The notes under the pieces: model-generated
Seen by the model: the letters and a program-made list of their open reading frames with translations, nothing else
What the model was told of the DNA's origin: nothing
The model's database searches: none
In this document: piece after piece, positions 18,501 through 25,475 of the stretch
Layout of the letters: each line of letters starts with the position of its first letter
Numbering within the stretch: the stretch's first letter is position 1
Assembly (NCBI GenBank): GCA_030594645.1
Contig: JAUVEU010000026.1
Location: 1-34,448 of the forward strand
DNA: 34,448 nt
Origin: Candidatus Aegiribacteria sp.
Lineage (GTDB): Bacteria; Fermentibacterota; Fermentibacteria; Fermentibacterales; JCC-6
Direction: 5' to 3'
Program-made: the position numbers and the translations under genes

Positions 18501-18568
18501 CCTGCCAGGAGCAGAAAGATCATGATAAATGTTGTTCTCCTGCGTACTGCCAGTCCTGCGAGATTCAT
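15512..18568 (-). CDS. RND family efflux transporter permease
   Basis: 1018 residues, the standard length. It begins 'MNLAGLAVRRRTTFIMIFLLLAGAGLFATTQLGIDYFPKVDLGEVII' as in AcrB/HAE1 and CzcA-related pumps. Two large periplasmic loops and two six-helix bundles are evident. The helix-4 proton relay reads 'GMIVDNSVVVLEN' (about residues 395-407), with a single aspartate where AcrB has two. The helix-10 segment reads 'GIVVNNGIVFIDFANKLR', with no lysine. This variant relay is common in RND proteins outside the AcrB clade. The start codon overlaps the adaptor stop by one base (TAATG). It forms the inner-membrane engine of a tripartite pump; no TolC-like channel is encoded in this window, so that partner must come from elsewhere. 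Confidence 0.92.
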   Translation of the reverse strand: MNLAGLAVRRRTTFIMIFLLLAGAGLFATTQLGIDYFPKVDLGEVIIITALPGAGPLEMEGLVTEPIEDAVSGVEGIETVLSSSKNGLSVVTLELTNSADIDQAESDILDAVDQMKSQLPDGSSDPLIWAMSSSMKPLVMVTFSSEVMNRAELRSLIEEEITPRLSRVEGVSSVNLAGGQIRQINVEIDPVLLSERSIPLAQVYAALNGVSGNQPGGNIEDGDMEFAVSVQSGFEDISNIRELVIGAHEGRPVSLDEVADILDSYQEPQNYVYLNQGESVLAIFRKSSDANTVNTCRRLESAIDEVASEYSGTLDCNVIYSQQGFIMQSINDLLLTGIQAVFLAAAVLTLFLGSISNAGIVSLSMPLSFIASFAAMYLLGINLNIMSLAGLSISIGMIVDNSVVVLENIHRWRRDGEDRKKAAEHGASQVGMAVTASTLTTVAVFIPMLFVPGMTGQIFRDLSITIAVALFISLFVSQSLIPLLASGSKKLIKEHSERSISSRIQRKLNRLEERYSRTVHWMTGHSRYVFIPVALIFAGSLFMMRFIPSSFLPEPKEGVIDIDISLAPGTGLEFTDSIFVEIENSILELIEPGDLANSYLSVGRSEGMGAVFGSAASSSGSLELYFAMEGDRSRSIEEYDAAIREVLEQFPGITFSLSSGMPIGNEFPINIVIYGSDLEELRNIGETVSREMIRIPGTVDVLSSLENQLIQVDFIPSDNVLFLRGQSPARLGTEITIGVLGLDAASYTEDSRQYDINLRYREDTRSTREEIAGLVAYGLPLDAWGSFMNTLVPEDIGRRNRSRSVSITCRILDRTLGEVATDVETMMDTLNLGGHRYEILGDIKDKGEAFGSMALAIIVAIILVYMVMASQFESLLEPFIIMLEIPLALIGVIWTLLLTGTTMGLTSIIGLLMLTGIVVNNGIVFIDFANKLRRESGMSAREAIVLAGRKRLRPILMTTFTTILALMPLSIAATDSSVMWAPMARTVSGGLAMATFLTLVLLPCLYVKLDHWHKKRNG

Positions 18569-19623
18569 TAGCGCACCACCCTTACCGAATCGCCATCTCC
18601 TACGAGTTGATGCCCAAGAGCTATTACTGTATCCCCCGGAGAAATGCCTTCTATTATCTCAAAATCCGTCCCATTCACTATTCCAGTTTCAAGTGACATT
18701 GTTTCAACGATCCCATTCCGAATCAGAACCGCCTCCCACGAGTTACCGTCAACAGGCTTCAACACACGTTGTGGCAGTACAATCGCATTCTGAACTGTCT
18801 CCAGAGCTATGGTCGCGCTGCCTGTCATTCCGGAGCGAAGCAATTCTGAACTGTCATGGAACTGAACCATCACCGGCACAAGTCCCGATAAAGGATCCAC
18901 TGAATGGGATACTGAAGCAACTTCACCCTGAAACAGCTCACCCGGATAGTGTTCGGTAGAGAACAGAACCGGCTGCCCGACGGCCAGTTTCTGAAGATGT
19001 CTTTCAGCCAGAAACAGTTCAGCCCGCATCAGGCTTACTCCCGCAATCGAAACCATCGGACCGGAGGACAACTGACCCGTGCGTGCAAAAACCCTGGTGA
19101 CTGTGCCACTGAAGGGAGCAGTGATCAAGCCGCTTTCCTCCACACTCCTGGCACTTGCCCACCCGGCGAGAGCACCCTGAACCGAAGCATCAGCAGACAG
19201 AGAAATACTCAATGATCGTTCGTACTCGGTTTCACTTATAACACCTGATGCGTACAGCCTCTCGGACCTGTCAAAATCAATCTGCGCATTTTCAGACAGG
19301 GTTCTGGCAGCGGATACCTGTGCGATTGATGAATTAACTGCGCTGCTATACCGCTGATCCGTGGAAAGTTCAACAAGAATATCTCCTGCGGATACGGTGT
19401 CGCCCTCATTCACAAGAACGTTCGTGATTCTGCCGGGATTCATGGCGGTAACGATTGCTTCATCAGCTGACTCAAGTCTGCAGGAAGCAACAACTGTTTC
19501 ACTTATAACCTGCGGCTGTGGAATCATAACCGTTACCGGAATGGATTTAGCACTCTTTATGTCTGTACCGCAGGAAAGCATAAGAAACAGGAATATCAGA
19601 ACAGGAACGCAGGAATTCTTCAT
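18568..19623 (-). CDS. RND efflux periplasmic adaptor (membrane fusion protein), lipoprotein
   Basis: 351 residues. A hydrophobic leader ends in FLMLSC, with C18 as the likely lipidation site, as in AcrA/MexA-type adaptors. A biotinyl/lipoyl-like half-motif 'NPGRITNVLVNEGDTVSAGDILVEL' is followed by a short helical hairpin (about 90-155, 'AQIDFDRSERLYASGVISETEYERS'). The second half-motif is 'GLITAPFSGTVTRVFARTGQLSS', then come beta-barrel and membrane-proximal domains to the end. It links the RND pump to an outer-membrane channel. It is translationally coupled on both sides: its start overlaps the TetR stop by 4 nt (ATGA) and its stop overlaps the RND start. Confidence 0.9.
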   Translation of the reverse strand: MKNSCVPVLIFLFLMLSCGTDIKSAKSIPVTVMIPQPQVISETVVASCRLESADEAIVTAMNPGRITNVLVNEGDTVSAGDILVELSTDQRYSSAVNSSIAQVSAARTLSENAQIDFDRSERLYASGVISETEYERSLSISLSADASVQGALAGWASARSVEESGLITAPFSGTVTRVFARTGQLSSGPMVSIAGVSLMRAELFLAERHLQKLAVGQPVLFSTEHYPGELFQGEVASVSHSVDPLSGLVPVMVQFHDSSELLRSGMTGSATIALETVQNAIVLPQRVLKPVDGNSWEAVLIRNGIVETMSLETGIVNGTDFEIIEGISPGDTVIALGHQLVGDGDSVRVVR

Positions 19624-20231
19624 TTTCCACCTGCCATTCCATTAAGAAGAACTCTCATGGCTGACTCAATGTATTTTTCATCCTTCTCTACAGATTCCGA
19701 TCCGTCCCTCAGCCAGGCAGACATGCAGTCGTGGGAAATGAACCATATCTTACTAATTGCAATAAAGACAATAACAAATACTCCGGGGTCCAGATCACTT
19801 CTGAGAATTCCATCCTTCTGAAGTTCTGAAAGGCTGTCGAGTATGACAGTCCTCAGTTCGGGAGGCGGTATCATAGGAACTGGAAAGGAGCGCTCAGCAT
19901 CGAGCCACGCTATCATCCTGACAAATTGCGGATGCTCCTGCAGGAATCTGAAGAACACCTTGTATTCACCGCCTTTTCTCACCCCTTCGATTCCATTGGT
20001 TTTTAGAAGTTCGACCATTTCTCTGATGCCATGGTACATACCGAATCCTGTAAGGCGTCTCTCCGCGTTTTCTTTCCATAAGTGCTGCTTTGAATCGAAA
20101 TGGTGATAAATAAGGCTCTTTGCGACGCCCGCCCGATCAGCAATTTCTTTCATTGATGTACCGGAGAAACCATTTTCGGCAAAACATTCCTCCGCTGCAT
20201 TGAGTATTTCCTCTTTTCTTTCTCCTGACAT
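19620..20231 (-). CDS. TetR family transcriptional regulator of the efflux operon
   Basis: 203 residues. Residues about 6-55 are a canonical TetR_N helix-turn-helix: 'RKEEILNAAEECFAENGFSGTSMKEIADRAGVAKSLIYHHFDSK'. The C-terminal domain (about 75-195) is helical and variable, the ligand- and dimer-forming part. A GGAAGG ribosome site precedes the ATG. It is the first gene of the operon it should repress, followed with 4-nt overlap by the adaptor and then the RND pump. A palindromic operator sits on the start point of its own promoter. Loss of binding in the presence of a pump substrate would induce all three genes. The inducer is unknown. Confidence 0.9.
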   Translation of the reverse strand: MSGERKEEILNAAEECFAENGFSGTSMKEIADRAGVAKSLIYHHFDSKQHLWKENAERRLTGFGMYHGIREMVELLKTNGIEGVRKGGEYKVFFRFLQEHPQFVRMIAWLDAERSFPVPMIPPPELRTVILDSLSELQKDGILRSDLDPGVFVIVFIAISKIWFISHDCMSAWLRDGSESVEKDEKYIESAMRVLLNGMAGGK

Positions 20232-20282
20232 TATTATCCTTCCAAATTCCCTGCTCTACATTTCTACTTCTTAAAATTGCTG

Positions 20283-20300
20283 ACTGACCGTTCGGTCAGT
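20283..20300. promoter_or_regulatory. TetR-type palindromic operator
   Basis: ACTGACCG-TT-CGGTCAGT: two perfect 8-bp arms around a 2-nt centre, matching the familiar TGACC...GGTCA sites bound by TetR/AcrR-type repressors. It begins directly downstream of the -10 box of the tetR-efflux promoter, so a bound dimer would block transcription start. Confidence 0.8.
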
Positions 20301-20328
20301 AGTATATTCAACATATTGAAAACGTCAA
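20301..20328 (-). promoter_or_regulatory. Predicted sigma70-type promoter of the TetR-efflux operon
   Basis: On the minus strand, TTGACG (20328-20323) is followed after 16 nt by TATACT (20306-20301). The expected start point, about 20294, falls inside the palindromic operator. Confidence 0.7.
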
Positions 20329-20356
20329 GCCCGGTTTGATTAGTTTGATTGAATTC

Positions 20357-21754
20357 TCAGCAATTCTGATTTCGCAGTTCAGGGTGCTCGATTATGTAGT
20401 CAAGATATATACTGGAAGATGCCATTGCGGGAAGAACGCCTTCATGAACGAGCTCTTCAAGGTTTGAAAGTATTACACTGATCTCAGGAATTCTCACCGG
20501 ATCACTCCCTGCCATACGCAGCAACTCCTGTCCGAGTTCCTTCGGAAGAATTCTTTCACCTGAATCCGGTATCATTTTATCCAGTCGGATTCTTAGTTCT
20601 CTCAATCTCTTTGAACCATCCTCCGAGAAGTGGGTGCTATGCGCGGCTATATCTGCTGAAGCAAGACCAATAAGGCGTTCCAGATACTCTCCCGAATCCC
20701 GTATTATCTTCCGTACAGCCCGGTCACTCCACTGCGTCGAATAAAGAACAGGTCTCATATGGTTCCTGACCAGAAAAGTAACACACGAACGCTCTTTCTT
20801 CGAGAACCTGAAATGCTCAGCCGTCCCGGTCGCGATGAAAGCCCCGGTCTCCTCATGCCTGTAGAAGTGAGGATTTCCCCCGTCGTCTATCGTTCTTGTT
20901 TCAGGTTTTCCTATATCATGAAGGAGTGCTGCCCACCGCAGGCATTTATCGGTTGACTGCAGATACCGAATGACATCGAGAGTATGATTCCAGATATCGG
21001 TAGAGTGAGCCTTTCCCTGTCCCTCTCCATTCAGTGCGAACACCTCTGCAAATTGAGGTATCATATCCGTCAGAATACCGGATTTCTTCATTCCCTGAAG
21101 GGTATCTGCCACGGAATTTCCATCAGGAGTGGTAAGTATCAGATCCATCTCCAGCTTCCAGCGTTCCCTGGAGATGTTCATTATCTCCGAGTGAAGCTTC
21201 CTTACGGCATGAAGAATCGATGGATGAAGAGAGAATCCCAGGCGACAGGCAAACCGGAAAGCTCTGAGCATCCTGAGCGGGTCTTCGCTGAAAGTCAGAT
21301 CCGGTTCAAGCGGTGTTCTGATTATTCCGTCTTCCAGATCCCGCCTGCCTCCGAGAGGATCAATGATCGTTCCTTCTTCATTCATAGCCATAGCATTGAT
21401 TGTGAAATCACGCCGAGTGAGATCTTCTTCAAGGTTTTTTCCGAATACCACAACAGGATGGCGGGAACCTTTGCGATAGCTTTCACTGCATCTGTAAGTT
21501 GTTATCTGAATCTCGATCTTTTCCGGCCCGAACTGCAGAAATGTGGAAACAGTTCCAAATTCCATGCCTATTGGAATTACCTTGAAACCTCCGCACTCCA
21601 GAATATTTCTGGTTACATCGGGCAGAGCGCTTGTTGCAAAATCATAATCCCCACTAGCTCTTCCAAGAAGCAAGTCTCTGACGTATCCTCCAACAAGATA
21701 AAGCTCTTCTCCTTCATCATGAAAGATCCTGAAAAGACTTTCTACAATTTTCAT
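20357..21754 (-). CDS. cca: CCA-adding enzyme / poly(A) polymerase family nucleotidyltransferase with HD domain
   Basis: 465 residues, starting after GAGGAGATC. The N-terminal class II nucleotidyltransferase head has 'LVGGYVRDLLLGRASGDYDFAT' (GG 22-23; metal-binding D36 and D38), the 'DLTRRDFTINAMA' motif (111-123) and the 'RAFRFACRLGFSL' neck. A C-terminal HD phosphohydrolase domain begins at H279-D280 (LLHDIGKPETR), a layout found in many bacterial CCA-adding enzymes. It would add or repair the 3' CCA of tRNA in the cytoplasm; the close relative PcnB adenylates mRNA, and the HD domain favours the tRNA enzyme. It is transcribed separately from the efflux operon downstream, with 125 bp between. 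Confidence 0.87.
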   Translation of the reverse strand: MKIVESLFRIFHDEGEELYLVGGYVRDLLLGRASGDYDFATSALPDVTRNILECGGFKVIPIGMEFGTVSTFLQFGPEKIEIQITTYRCSESYRKGSRHPVVVFGKNLEEDLTRRDFTINAMAMNEEGTIIDPLGGRRDLEDGIIRTPLEPDLTFSEDPLRMLRAFRFACRLGFSLHPSILHAVRKLHSEIMNISRERWKLEMDLILTTPDGNSVADTLQGMKKSGILTDMIPQFAEVFALNGEGQGKAHSTDIWNHTLDVIRYLQSTDKCLRWAALLHDIGKPETRTIDDGGNPHFYRHEETGAFIATGTAEHFRFSKKERSCVTFLVRNHMRPVLYSTQWSDRAVRKIIRDSGEYLERLIGLASADIAAHSTHFSEDGSKRLRELRIRLDKMIPDSGERILPKELGQELLRMAGSDPVRIPEISVILSNLEELVHEGVLPAMASSSIYLDYIIEHPELRNQNC

Positions 21755-21800
21755 GATCTCCTCTCACCCTGATACGGTACAGAAATTCGCCAGTACTCGG

Positions 21801-21809
21801 ATTATATCA
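21801..21809 (-). promoter_or_regulatory. Predicted extended -10 promoter of the cca gene
   Basis: The minus strand reads TGATATAAT, a perfect TATAAT with the extended TGn element, about 45 nt before the cca ATG. No good -35 is visible, as is usual for extended -10 promoters. Confidence 0.55.
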
Positions 21810-21850
21810 AAAAGACTTATCTTTCGGACATACCCGGGAAGGAAAACTGT

Positions 21851-22831
21851 GTGGCTATACTGATATCTATCTGGAAGCAGATCAAGGAAGCAGGAAAGGT
21901 CAGCTTTGTTCTGTTCCGTATAATGGTGCCTGTTATTGTCATTGTTAAGGTTCTCAGCGAACTGGGGCTTGTTAAATACATCGCTTTTGCTTTCGCGCCT
22001 GTAATGAGACTCGTTGGGCTTCCCGGAGAAATGGGACTCGTCTGGGCAACCGCTATTATCACAAACATGTACGGCGGCATTGCCATCTTCGCAACAATTG
22101 CCCCGGAGCTTCACCTGTCTACAGCACAGATAACGGTCATGGCCTGCCTGATCCTGGTCGCACATTCCATGCCGGTGGAAATATCAATTGCCAGAAAGAC
22201 CGGAGTCAGAGTTCGTTTCATGGTTCCCTTCAGAATACTGAGCGCTTTCCTGCTCGGCATCATCCTTCACAGTATCTATAGAATGGGCAATTTCCTGCAG
22301 GATGAAGGGAGAATCTTCTGGGAAGCTGAGCCATCTGATAGCACTCTATCTTCCTGGGCTTTATCTCAACTTCAGAATCTCTCTATCATATTCCTGATTG
22401 TACTCGGATTGATCATCCTCATGAAGATCCTTGACAGACTCGGAATCACAAAGATTATGAACAGACTGCTTGAACCGATTCTAACCTCAATGGGAATAGG
22501 GAAATCAGCAACTACCGTTACCATACTGGGAATGGTGCTGGGGATATCCTACGGGGGAGGTTTGATAATAAGAGACGTCTCTTCAGGAAGACTTACCTCA
22601 AAGAATGTATTTTTCTCTATGTCATTGATGGGACTTTCTCACGCTATAGTAGAAGACACACTTCTGATGATGTCTCTGGGGGGAAACCTGACGGGCGTGC
22701 TTCTGGCCAGAGTCGGATTCACATGGCTGGTAATAGCCTGTCTGGTTAAAATCGTAAATCGAATGCCGGACAGGATTTTTTATCGCTACCTGTTCAGGTC
22801 TGAAAATCAGCCGGATTCTATCCGACGATAA
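21851..22831 (+). CDS. Nucleoside-recognition (Gate) domain membrane protein, spore-maturation-like
   Basis: 326 residues from a GTG with GGAAGGA about 8 nt upstream; no in-frame ATG precedes it. It has eight or more helices in two similar halves. The first Gate-like half (about 15-120) has 'LVWATAIITNMYGGIAIFATIAPEL' and 'LILVAHSMPVEISIARKTGV'. The second (about 190-300) has 'ILGMVLGISYGGGLIIRDV' and 'LMGLSHAIVEDTLLMM'. These are marks of the nucleoside-recognition domain shared by SpmA/SpmB, YjiH-type proteins and parts of concentrative nucleoside transporters. Sporulation is not implied, since such proteins are widespread. Transport of a small solute is plausible but the substrate is unknown. 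It is divergent from cca, with a 96-bp shared control region. Confidence 0.78.
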   Translation: MAILISIWKQIKEAGKVSFVLFRIMVPVIVIVKVLSELGLVKYIAFAFAPVMRLVGLPGEMGLVWATAIITNMYGGIAIFATIAPELHLSTAQITVMACLILVAHSMPVEISIARKTGVRVRFMVPFRILSAFLLGIILHSIYRMGNFLQDEGRIFWEAEPSDSTLSSWALSQLQNLSIIFLIVLGLIILMKILDRLGITKIMNRLLEPILTSMGIGKSATTVTILGMVLGISYGGGLIIRDVSSGRLTSKNVFFSMSLMGLSHAIVEDTLLMMSLGGNLTGVLLARVGFTWLVIACLVKIVNRMPDRIFYRYLFRSENQPDSIRR

Positions 22832-22925
22832 AGCCTGTTCCATCAGTCCCTCATCTTCACTCAATATTTATCATACATAATATAGACTAATTGTATAATA
22901 ATACAAGAATGTAGTGCCTGACCCC

Positions 22926-24197
22926 TCAATCCAGATTCACCATGCAACCTGTAAACTCACTGGAATCGATACTCAGACAGTAGTAGTAAACCCCGGGCGG
23001 GACATCATTGCCGTTGTCATCTCTGCAATGCCAGAAGACACTGTGTTCGCCGTCACCCAGATCTCCATCAGTAAGATTGCTAATCATCCTTCCGGAACAG
23101 TCATAGATACGGATACTGACATGCGCTGGTTCTGAAAGGGAATAGTTGATCTGTGTCGAGCCATGAAATGGATTGGGTGATATTCGGAGAGCTTGAGTTC
23201 CTGATGATATCTGATGCTCCCCGGACGAAATTCCTACAGATAAAATGTGTGCATAGCGCACCGACTTCAGATTACCGCTCCAGTTTGTACCGCCGATAAT
23301 GTATAGGTAGCTGTCATAGGAACAATATCCATGCCCTGAACGCACCTCGGGTATGTTGGGAAATGATACCCATGAATCCAGCGGTCCGGATGGTTGTATA
23401 CCTGCAGTACTCGCTGTGCTATAGTAAGAGGTTAAACACTGTCCGCCTGTGATGTATACATTTCCATCCTCAACGCAGCAACCATGGTATGCGGATACCG
23501 CAGGCAGCGAAGTCGTGGATGTCCATGAGTCTATTGTCCCGTCAGGTTGTGATTGCGCATACCACACATTGCTGAAGTAAGTAATAGGCATACCGTAGTG
23601 TCCTCCGGTTATGTACAGATAATTATTGTGAGCAAAGCAACGAGATCCATCGCGCGCACCTGGCAAACTCGTGGCTGTTTCCCAGGTTTCAATTGTTCCG
23701 TCATCATTTATCTGGGCAAATATGACTCCGGAACCATTGAAAACATATACATATCCATTACAGACAGCGAGACTGTAACCAGCGCGGGGTGAAGGTAAAT
23801 CAGTCGTTGATGTCCAGGAGCCAATAGAACCATCCGACTGTATTTCGGCAGACCAGACATCGTTCCTGTAACTGCCGCTTCCCCATCCGCCAAGGACGAA
23901 AAGGTAATTGTTGTATATAAAACAGCCATGATACATCCTAGCGCCCGGCAGATTCGTTGTGGACAGCCATGGATGTGACAGCGACCCATCTTCAAGTATT
24001 TCCGAATACCATACATTATTGTGAGCAATACCGGATTGCTCTCCACCGATAGTATACACATACCCGTTGTGTGCACAGCACGCTGTACACCATCTGGCAT
24101 AAGGCAGATCAGCAGTTGATTGCCACTGGGCAGCGGAAGTTCCTGCCAGAATAAGTGTTATAATTAACCAATAAATAACTCTTTTCATGGAATGCAT
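22926..24197 (-). CDS. Secreted six-repeat kelch-type propeller with C-terminal FlgD-like sorting domain
   Basis: 423 residues. The ATG at 24197 is supported by GAGGAG 5 nt upstream; a second ATG three codons later is possible. The signal peptide spans about 1-23 (ends S-A-A). Residues about 24-325 hold six kelch-like repeats: W-x-S-T-T-x-L-P-x-A-R, then N-N-Y-L-Y-I-x-G-G, then W-x-A-x-I-x-x-D-G-x-I. From residue 340 'SPNPFHGSTQINYSLSEPAHVSIRIYD...GVYYY' is the FlgD Ig-like/type IX-type C-terminal sorting domain, so it is probably exported to the surface. It follows a TrmB-family regulator by 80 bp on the same strand. Its function is probably binding, since no catalytic motif is seen. Confidence 0.8.
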   Translation of the reverse strand: MHSMKRVIYWLIITLILAGTSAAQWQSTADLPYARWCTACCAHNGYVYTIGGEQSGIAHNNVWYSEILEDGSLSHPWLSTTNLPGARMYHGCFIYNNYLFVLGGWGSGSYRNDVWSAEIQSDGSIGSWTSTTDLPSPRAGYSLAVCNGYVYVFNGSGVIFAQINDDGTIETWETATSLPGARDGSRCFAHNNYLYITGGHYGMPITYFSNVWYAQSQPDGTIDSWTSTTSLPAVSAYHGCCVEDGNVYITGGQCLTSYYSTASTAGIQPSGPLDSWVSFPNIPEVRSGHGYCSYDSYLYIIGGTNWSGNLKSVRYAHILSVGISSGEHQISSGTQALRISPNPFHGSTQINYSLSEPAHVSIRIYDCSGRMISNLTDGDLGDGEHSVFWHCRDDNGNDVPPGVYYYCLSIDSSEFTGCMVNLD

Positions 24198-24277
24198 TCC
24201 ATCTCCTCACGTAAGAAGCCGATCGATTCCTTATTCATTTTATTTGTCATTCACTCTCGTATCATATTTGAATCGGT

Positions 24278-25150
24278 TCAAAGCACTTTTATCTTCCGTT
24301 CGTTTACAAGTACATCGAGATCAATCCCCTTGATTGAGATCCCTTCTTTCCAATAGGAGTATAAGGATTTTCTGTTAAAACTTCCCAGCCCCCTGTCACG
24401 CAGGTAAATGGTACTGGAAACGTATTTTCCGGTTCTGACCCCTCTCAGGCCGATAGCAATGTGTTCACCATCAAAAAGCGCCTGTTTGCAGTCTATGCTC
24501 TCGATAATACGTATGCCGTAGTTATCGTACTCGAACAGTTTCATATTCAGCTCATCGATCATGCCTGTATTTAAATCGTTTAAACCGACAATTATTCGAA
24601 TCAGTACATTTCTCTGCAGTGCATTTTCCATGAGCCTGTCTGATTCAGCATTGAGATGATCTGCAAGTTCTTTGTCTTTCCTGCTCAGCTTCACCGCAAC
24701 ACTTTCACCGGCAGAGCTGATCAGTATCTCTTTTTTTGCATTTTTAACGAGATTATTGAATTTCTTGAGGACGAGTATCGGGTCACTTATTACCTTGACG
24801 TAGTCGACCATTTCGTTGGCATCATGAGGATTATCGTACAGCTTATTTAAATCTTCAAATGCTTCGCTAATACCGGATGTTACCAGCGAAAGCCTTTTCT
24901 TCACTTTTTCCATTAAAAAAGAAGGATCGACAGGTTCATATATCTTCTGTGTAGACTGCAGTAATGTGCATGCGCCTTTTTTTTCCAGTGATGTGAGGAG
25001 GTCATATACTTTAGTTCTTTTTAACCCAGATATCTTCGCTACCTCTGATGGAGAACAATTCTTCTTTTTAAGTAATGCCAGATAGACCTTAACCTCGCCT
25101 GGCACTAAATCGATATAGCTGAATATTTCATCCATTTGTTCAGGATTCAT
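24278..25150 (-). CDS. TrmB family transcriptional regulator (upstream partner of the kelch protein)
   Basis: 290 residues. The N-terminal winged helix at about 12-72 ('EVKVYLALLKKKNCSPSEVAKISGLKRTKVYDLLTSLEKKG') is the TrmB-type DNA-binding domain, first known from archaeal sugar regulators. A short coiled linker (about 80-108) leads to an effector-like domain (about 115-285) with 'NAKKEILISSAGESVAVKLSRKDKELADHL', 'LFDGEHIAIGLRG' and 'YLRDRGLGSFNRKSLYSYWKEG', the pattern of TrmB C-terminal sugar-binding/PLD-like domains. AAGGG lies 6 nt before the ATG. It is a paralogue of the regulator at 27204-28022. Promoter geometry suggests it controls itself and, through an 80-bp gap, the following propeller gene. 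The ligand is unknown. Confidence 0.85.
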   Translation of the reverse strand: MNPEQMDEIFSYIDLVPGEVKVYLALLKKKNCSPSEVAKISGLKRTKVYDLLTSLEKKGACTLLQSTQKIYEPVDPSFLMEKVKKRLSLVTSGISEAFEDLNKLYDNPHDANEMVDYVKVISDPILVLKKFNNLVKNAKKEILISSAGESVAVKLSRKDKELADHLNAESDRLMENALQRNVLIRIIVGLNDLNTGMIDELNMKLFEYDNYGIRIIESIDCKQALFDGEHIAIGLRGVRTGKYVSSTIYLRDRGLGSFNRKSLYSYWKEGISIKGIDLDVLVNERKIKVL

Positions 25151-25169
25151 CGAATACCCTTATTCCTTC

Positions 25170-25197
25170 CATTGTTGTCCCCTATGGGACGACAATG
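25170..25197. promoter_or_regulatory. Inverted repeat, probable operator of the first TrmB-like regulator
   Basis: Two 12-bp arms (CATTGTTGTCCC and GGGACGACAATG, one mismatch) around CTAT, 19 nt upstream of the regulator ATG. One arm contains the -10 box of the predicted promoter and the other covers the start point. It could instead be an RNA stem in the leader. Confidence 0.55.
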
Positions 25198-25220
25198 ATC
25201 CTGATTCGCTCAGATGTCAA
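25192..25220 (-). promoter_or_regulatory. Predicted promoter of the first TrmB-like regulator
   Basis: On the minus strand, a perfect TTGACA (25220-25215), a 17-nt spacer and CATTGT (25197-25192). The -10 match is poor (3 of 6) but lies inside the inverted repeat, as expected for a regulated promoter. Confidence 0.5.
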
Positions 25221-25390
25221 GCCTATCTTTCCCCGACCGAGTTATTGATTATCATTCCGGACTATCATGACTACCGTTCTTGAGGAGTCAGATATTGTTC
25301 AATATTCTTTAAAGGTATGATGGTCCTGCTGATATTCTGATTTGCTGCATCTGCGGAGGAGCTTGCTTTCAAGACTTCAATCAAGATTTA

Positions 25391-25421
25391 CGGGGACACG
25401 AAAGAGGTTCTCATGTCCCCG
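25391..25421. repeat. REP-like stem with GGGGACA / TGTCCCC arms
   Basis: Perfect 8-bp arms (CGGGGACA and TGTCCCCG) enclose 15 nt. Short palindromes built on TGTCCCC accompany RAYT/REP systems in some bacteria, so it may be a repetitive palindrome. Only one copy is in this window and no RAYT transposase is present. Confidence 0.4.
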
Positions 25422-25431
25422 ACATCTGAAC

Positions 25432-25468
25432 TCTGCTCCCGCATTGAGCAAATCAGTGCAGGAGCAGA
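25432..25468. repeat. 12-bp-arm stem-loop next to the stop of the BNR-like gene
   Basis: Arms TCTGCTCCCGCA and TGCAGGAGCAGA pair with one mismatch around a 13-nt loop, beginning 7 nt beyond the stop codon at 25476 on the minus strand. No T-run follows, so it is not a standard intrinsic terminator; it may stabilise the 3' end of the mRNA. Confidence 0.5.
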
Positions 25469-25475
25469 ATCTATG

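Larger units (their letters stand above)
25151..25475. other. 325-bp intergenic region with three inverted repeats and no gene
   Basis: It contains the control region of the 24278-25150 gene at its left end (25170-25220) and two stem-loops at its right end (25391-25421 and 25432-25468). Between them, 25221-25390 is AT-leaning sequence in which I see no convincing gene; the short frames present have no ribosome site or family features. Confidence 0.6.

Noticed and set aside
20984-21772. Plus-strand open frame of 262 codons opposite the cca gene
   Set aside because: Shadow of the cca coding strand, which has all enzyme motifs; no ribosome site or recognisable protein.
22891-22906. TTGTAT-AATA-ATACAA palindrome in the convergent gap at 22832-22925
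   Set aside because: An AT-only weak stem without a T-tract; neither a convincing terminator nor an operator.
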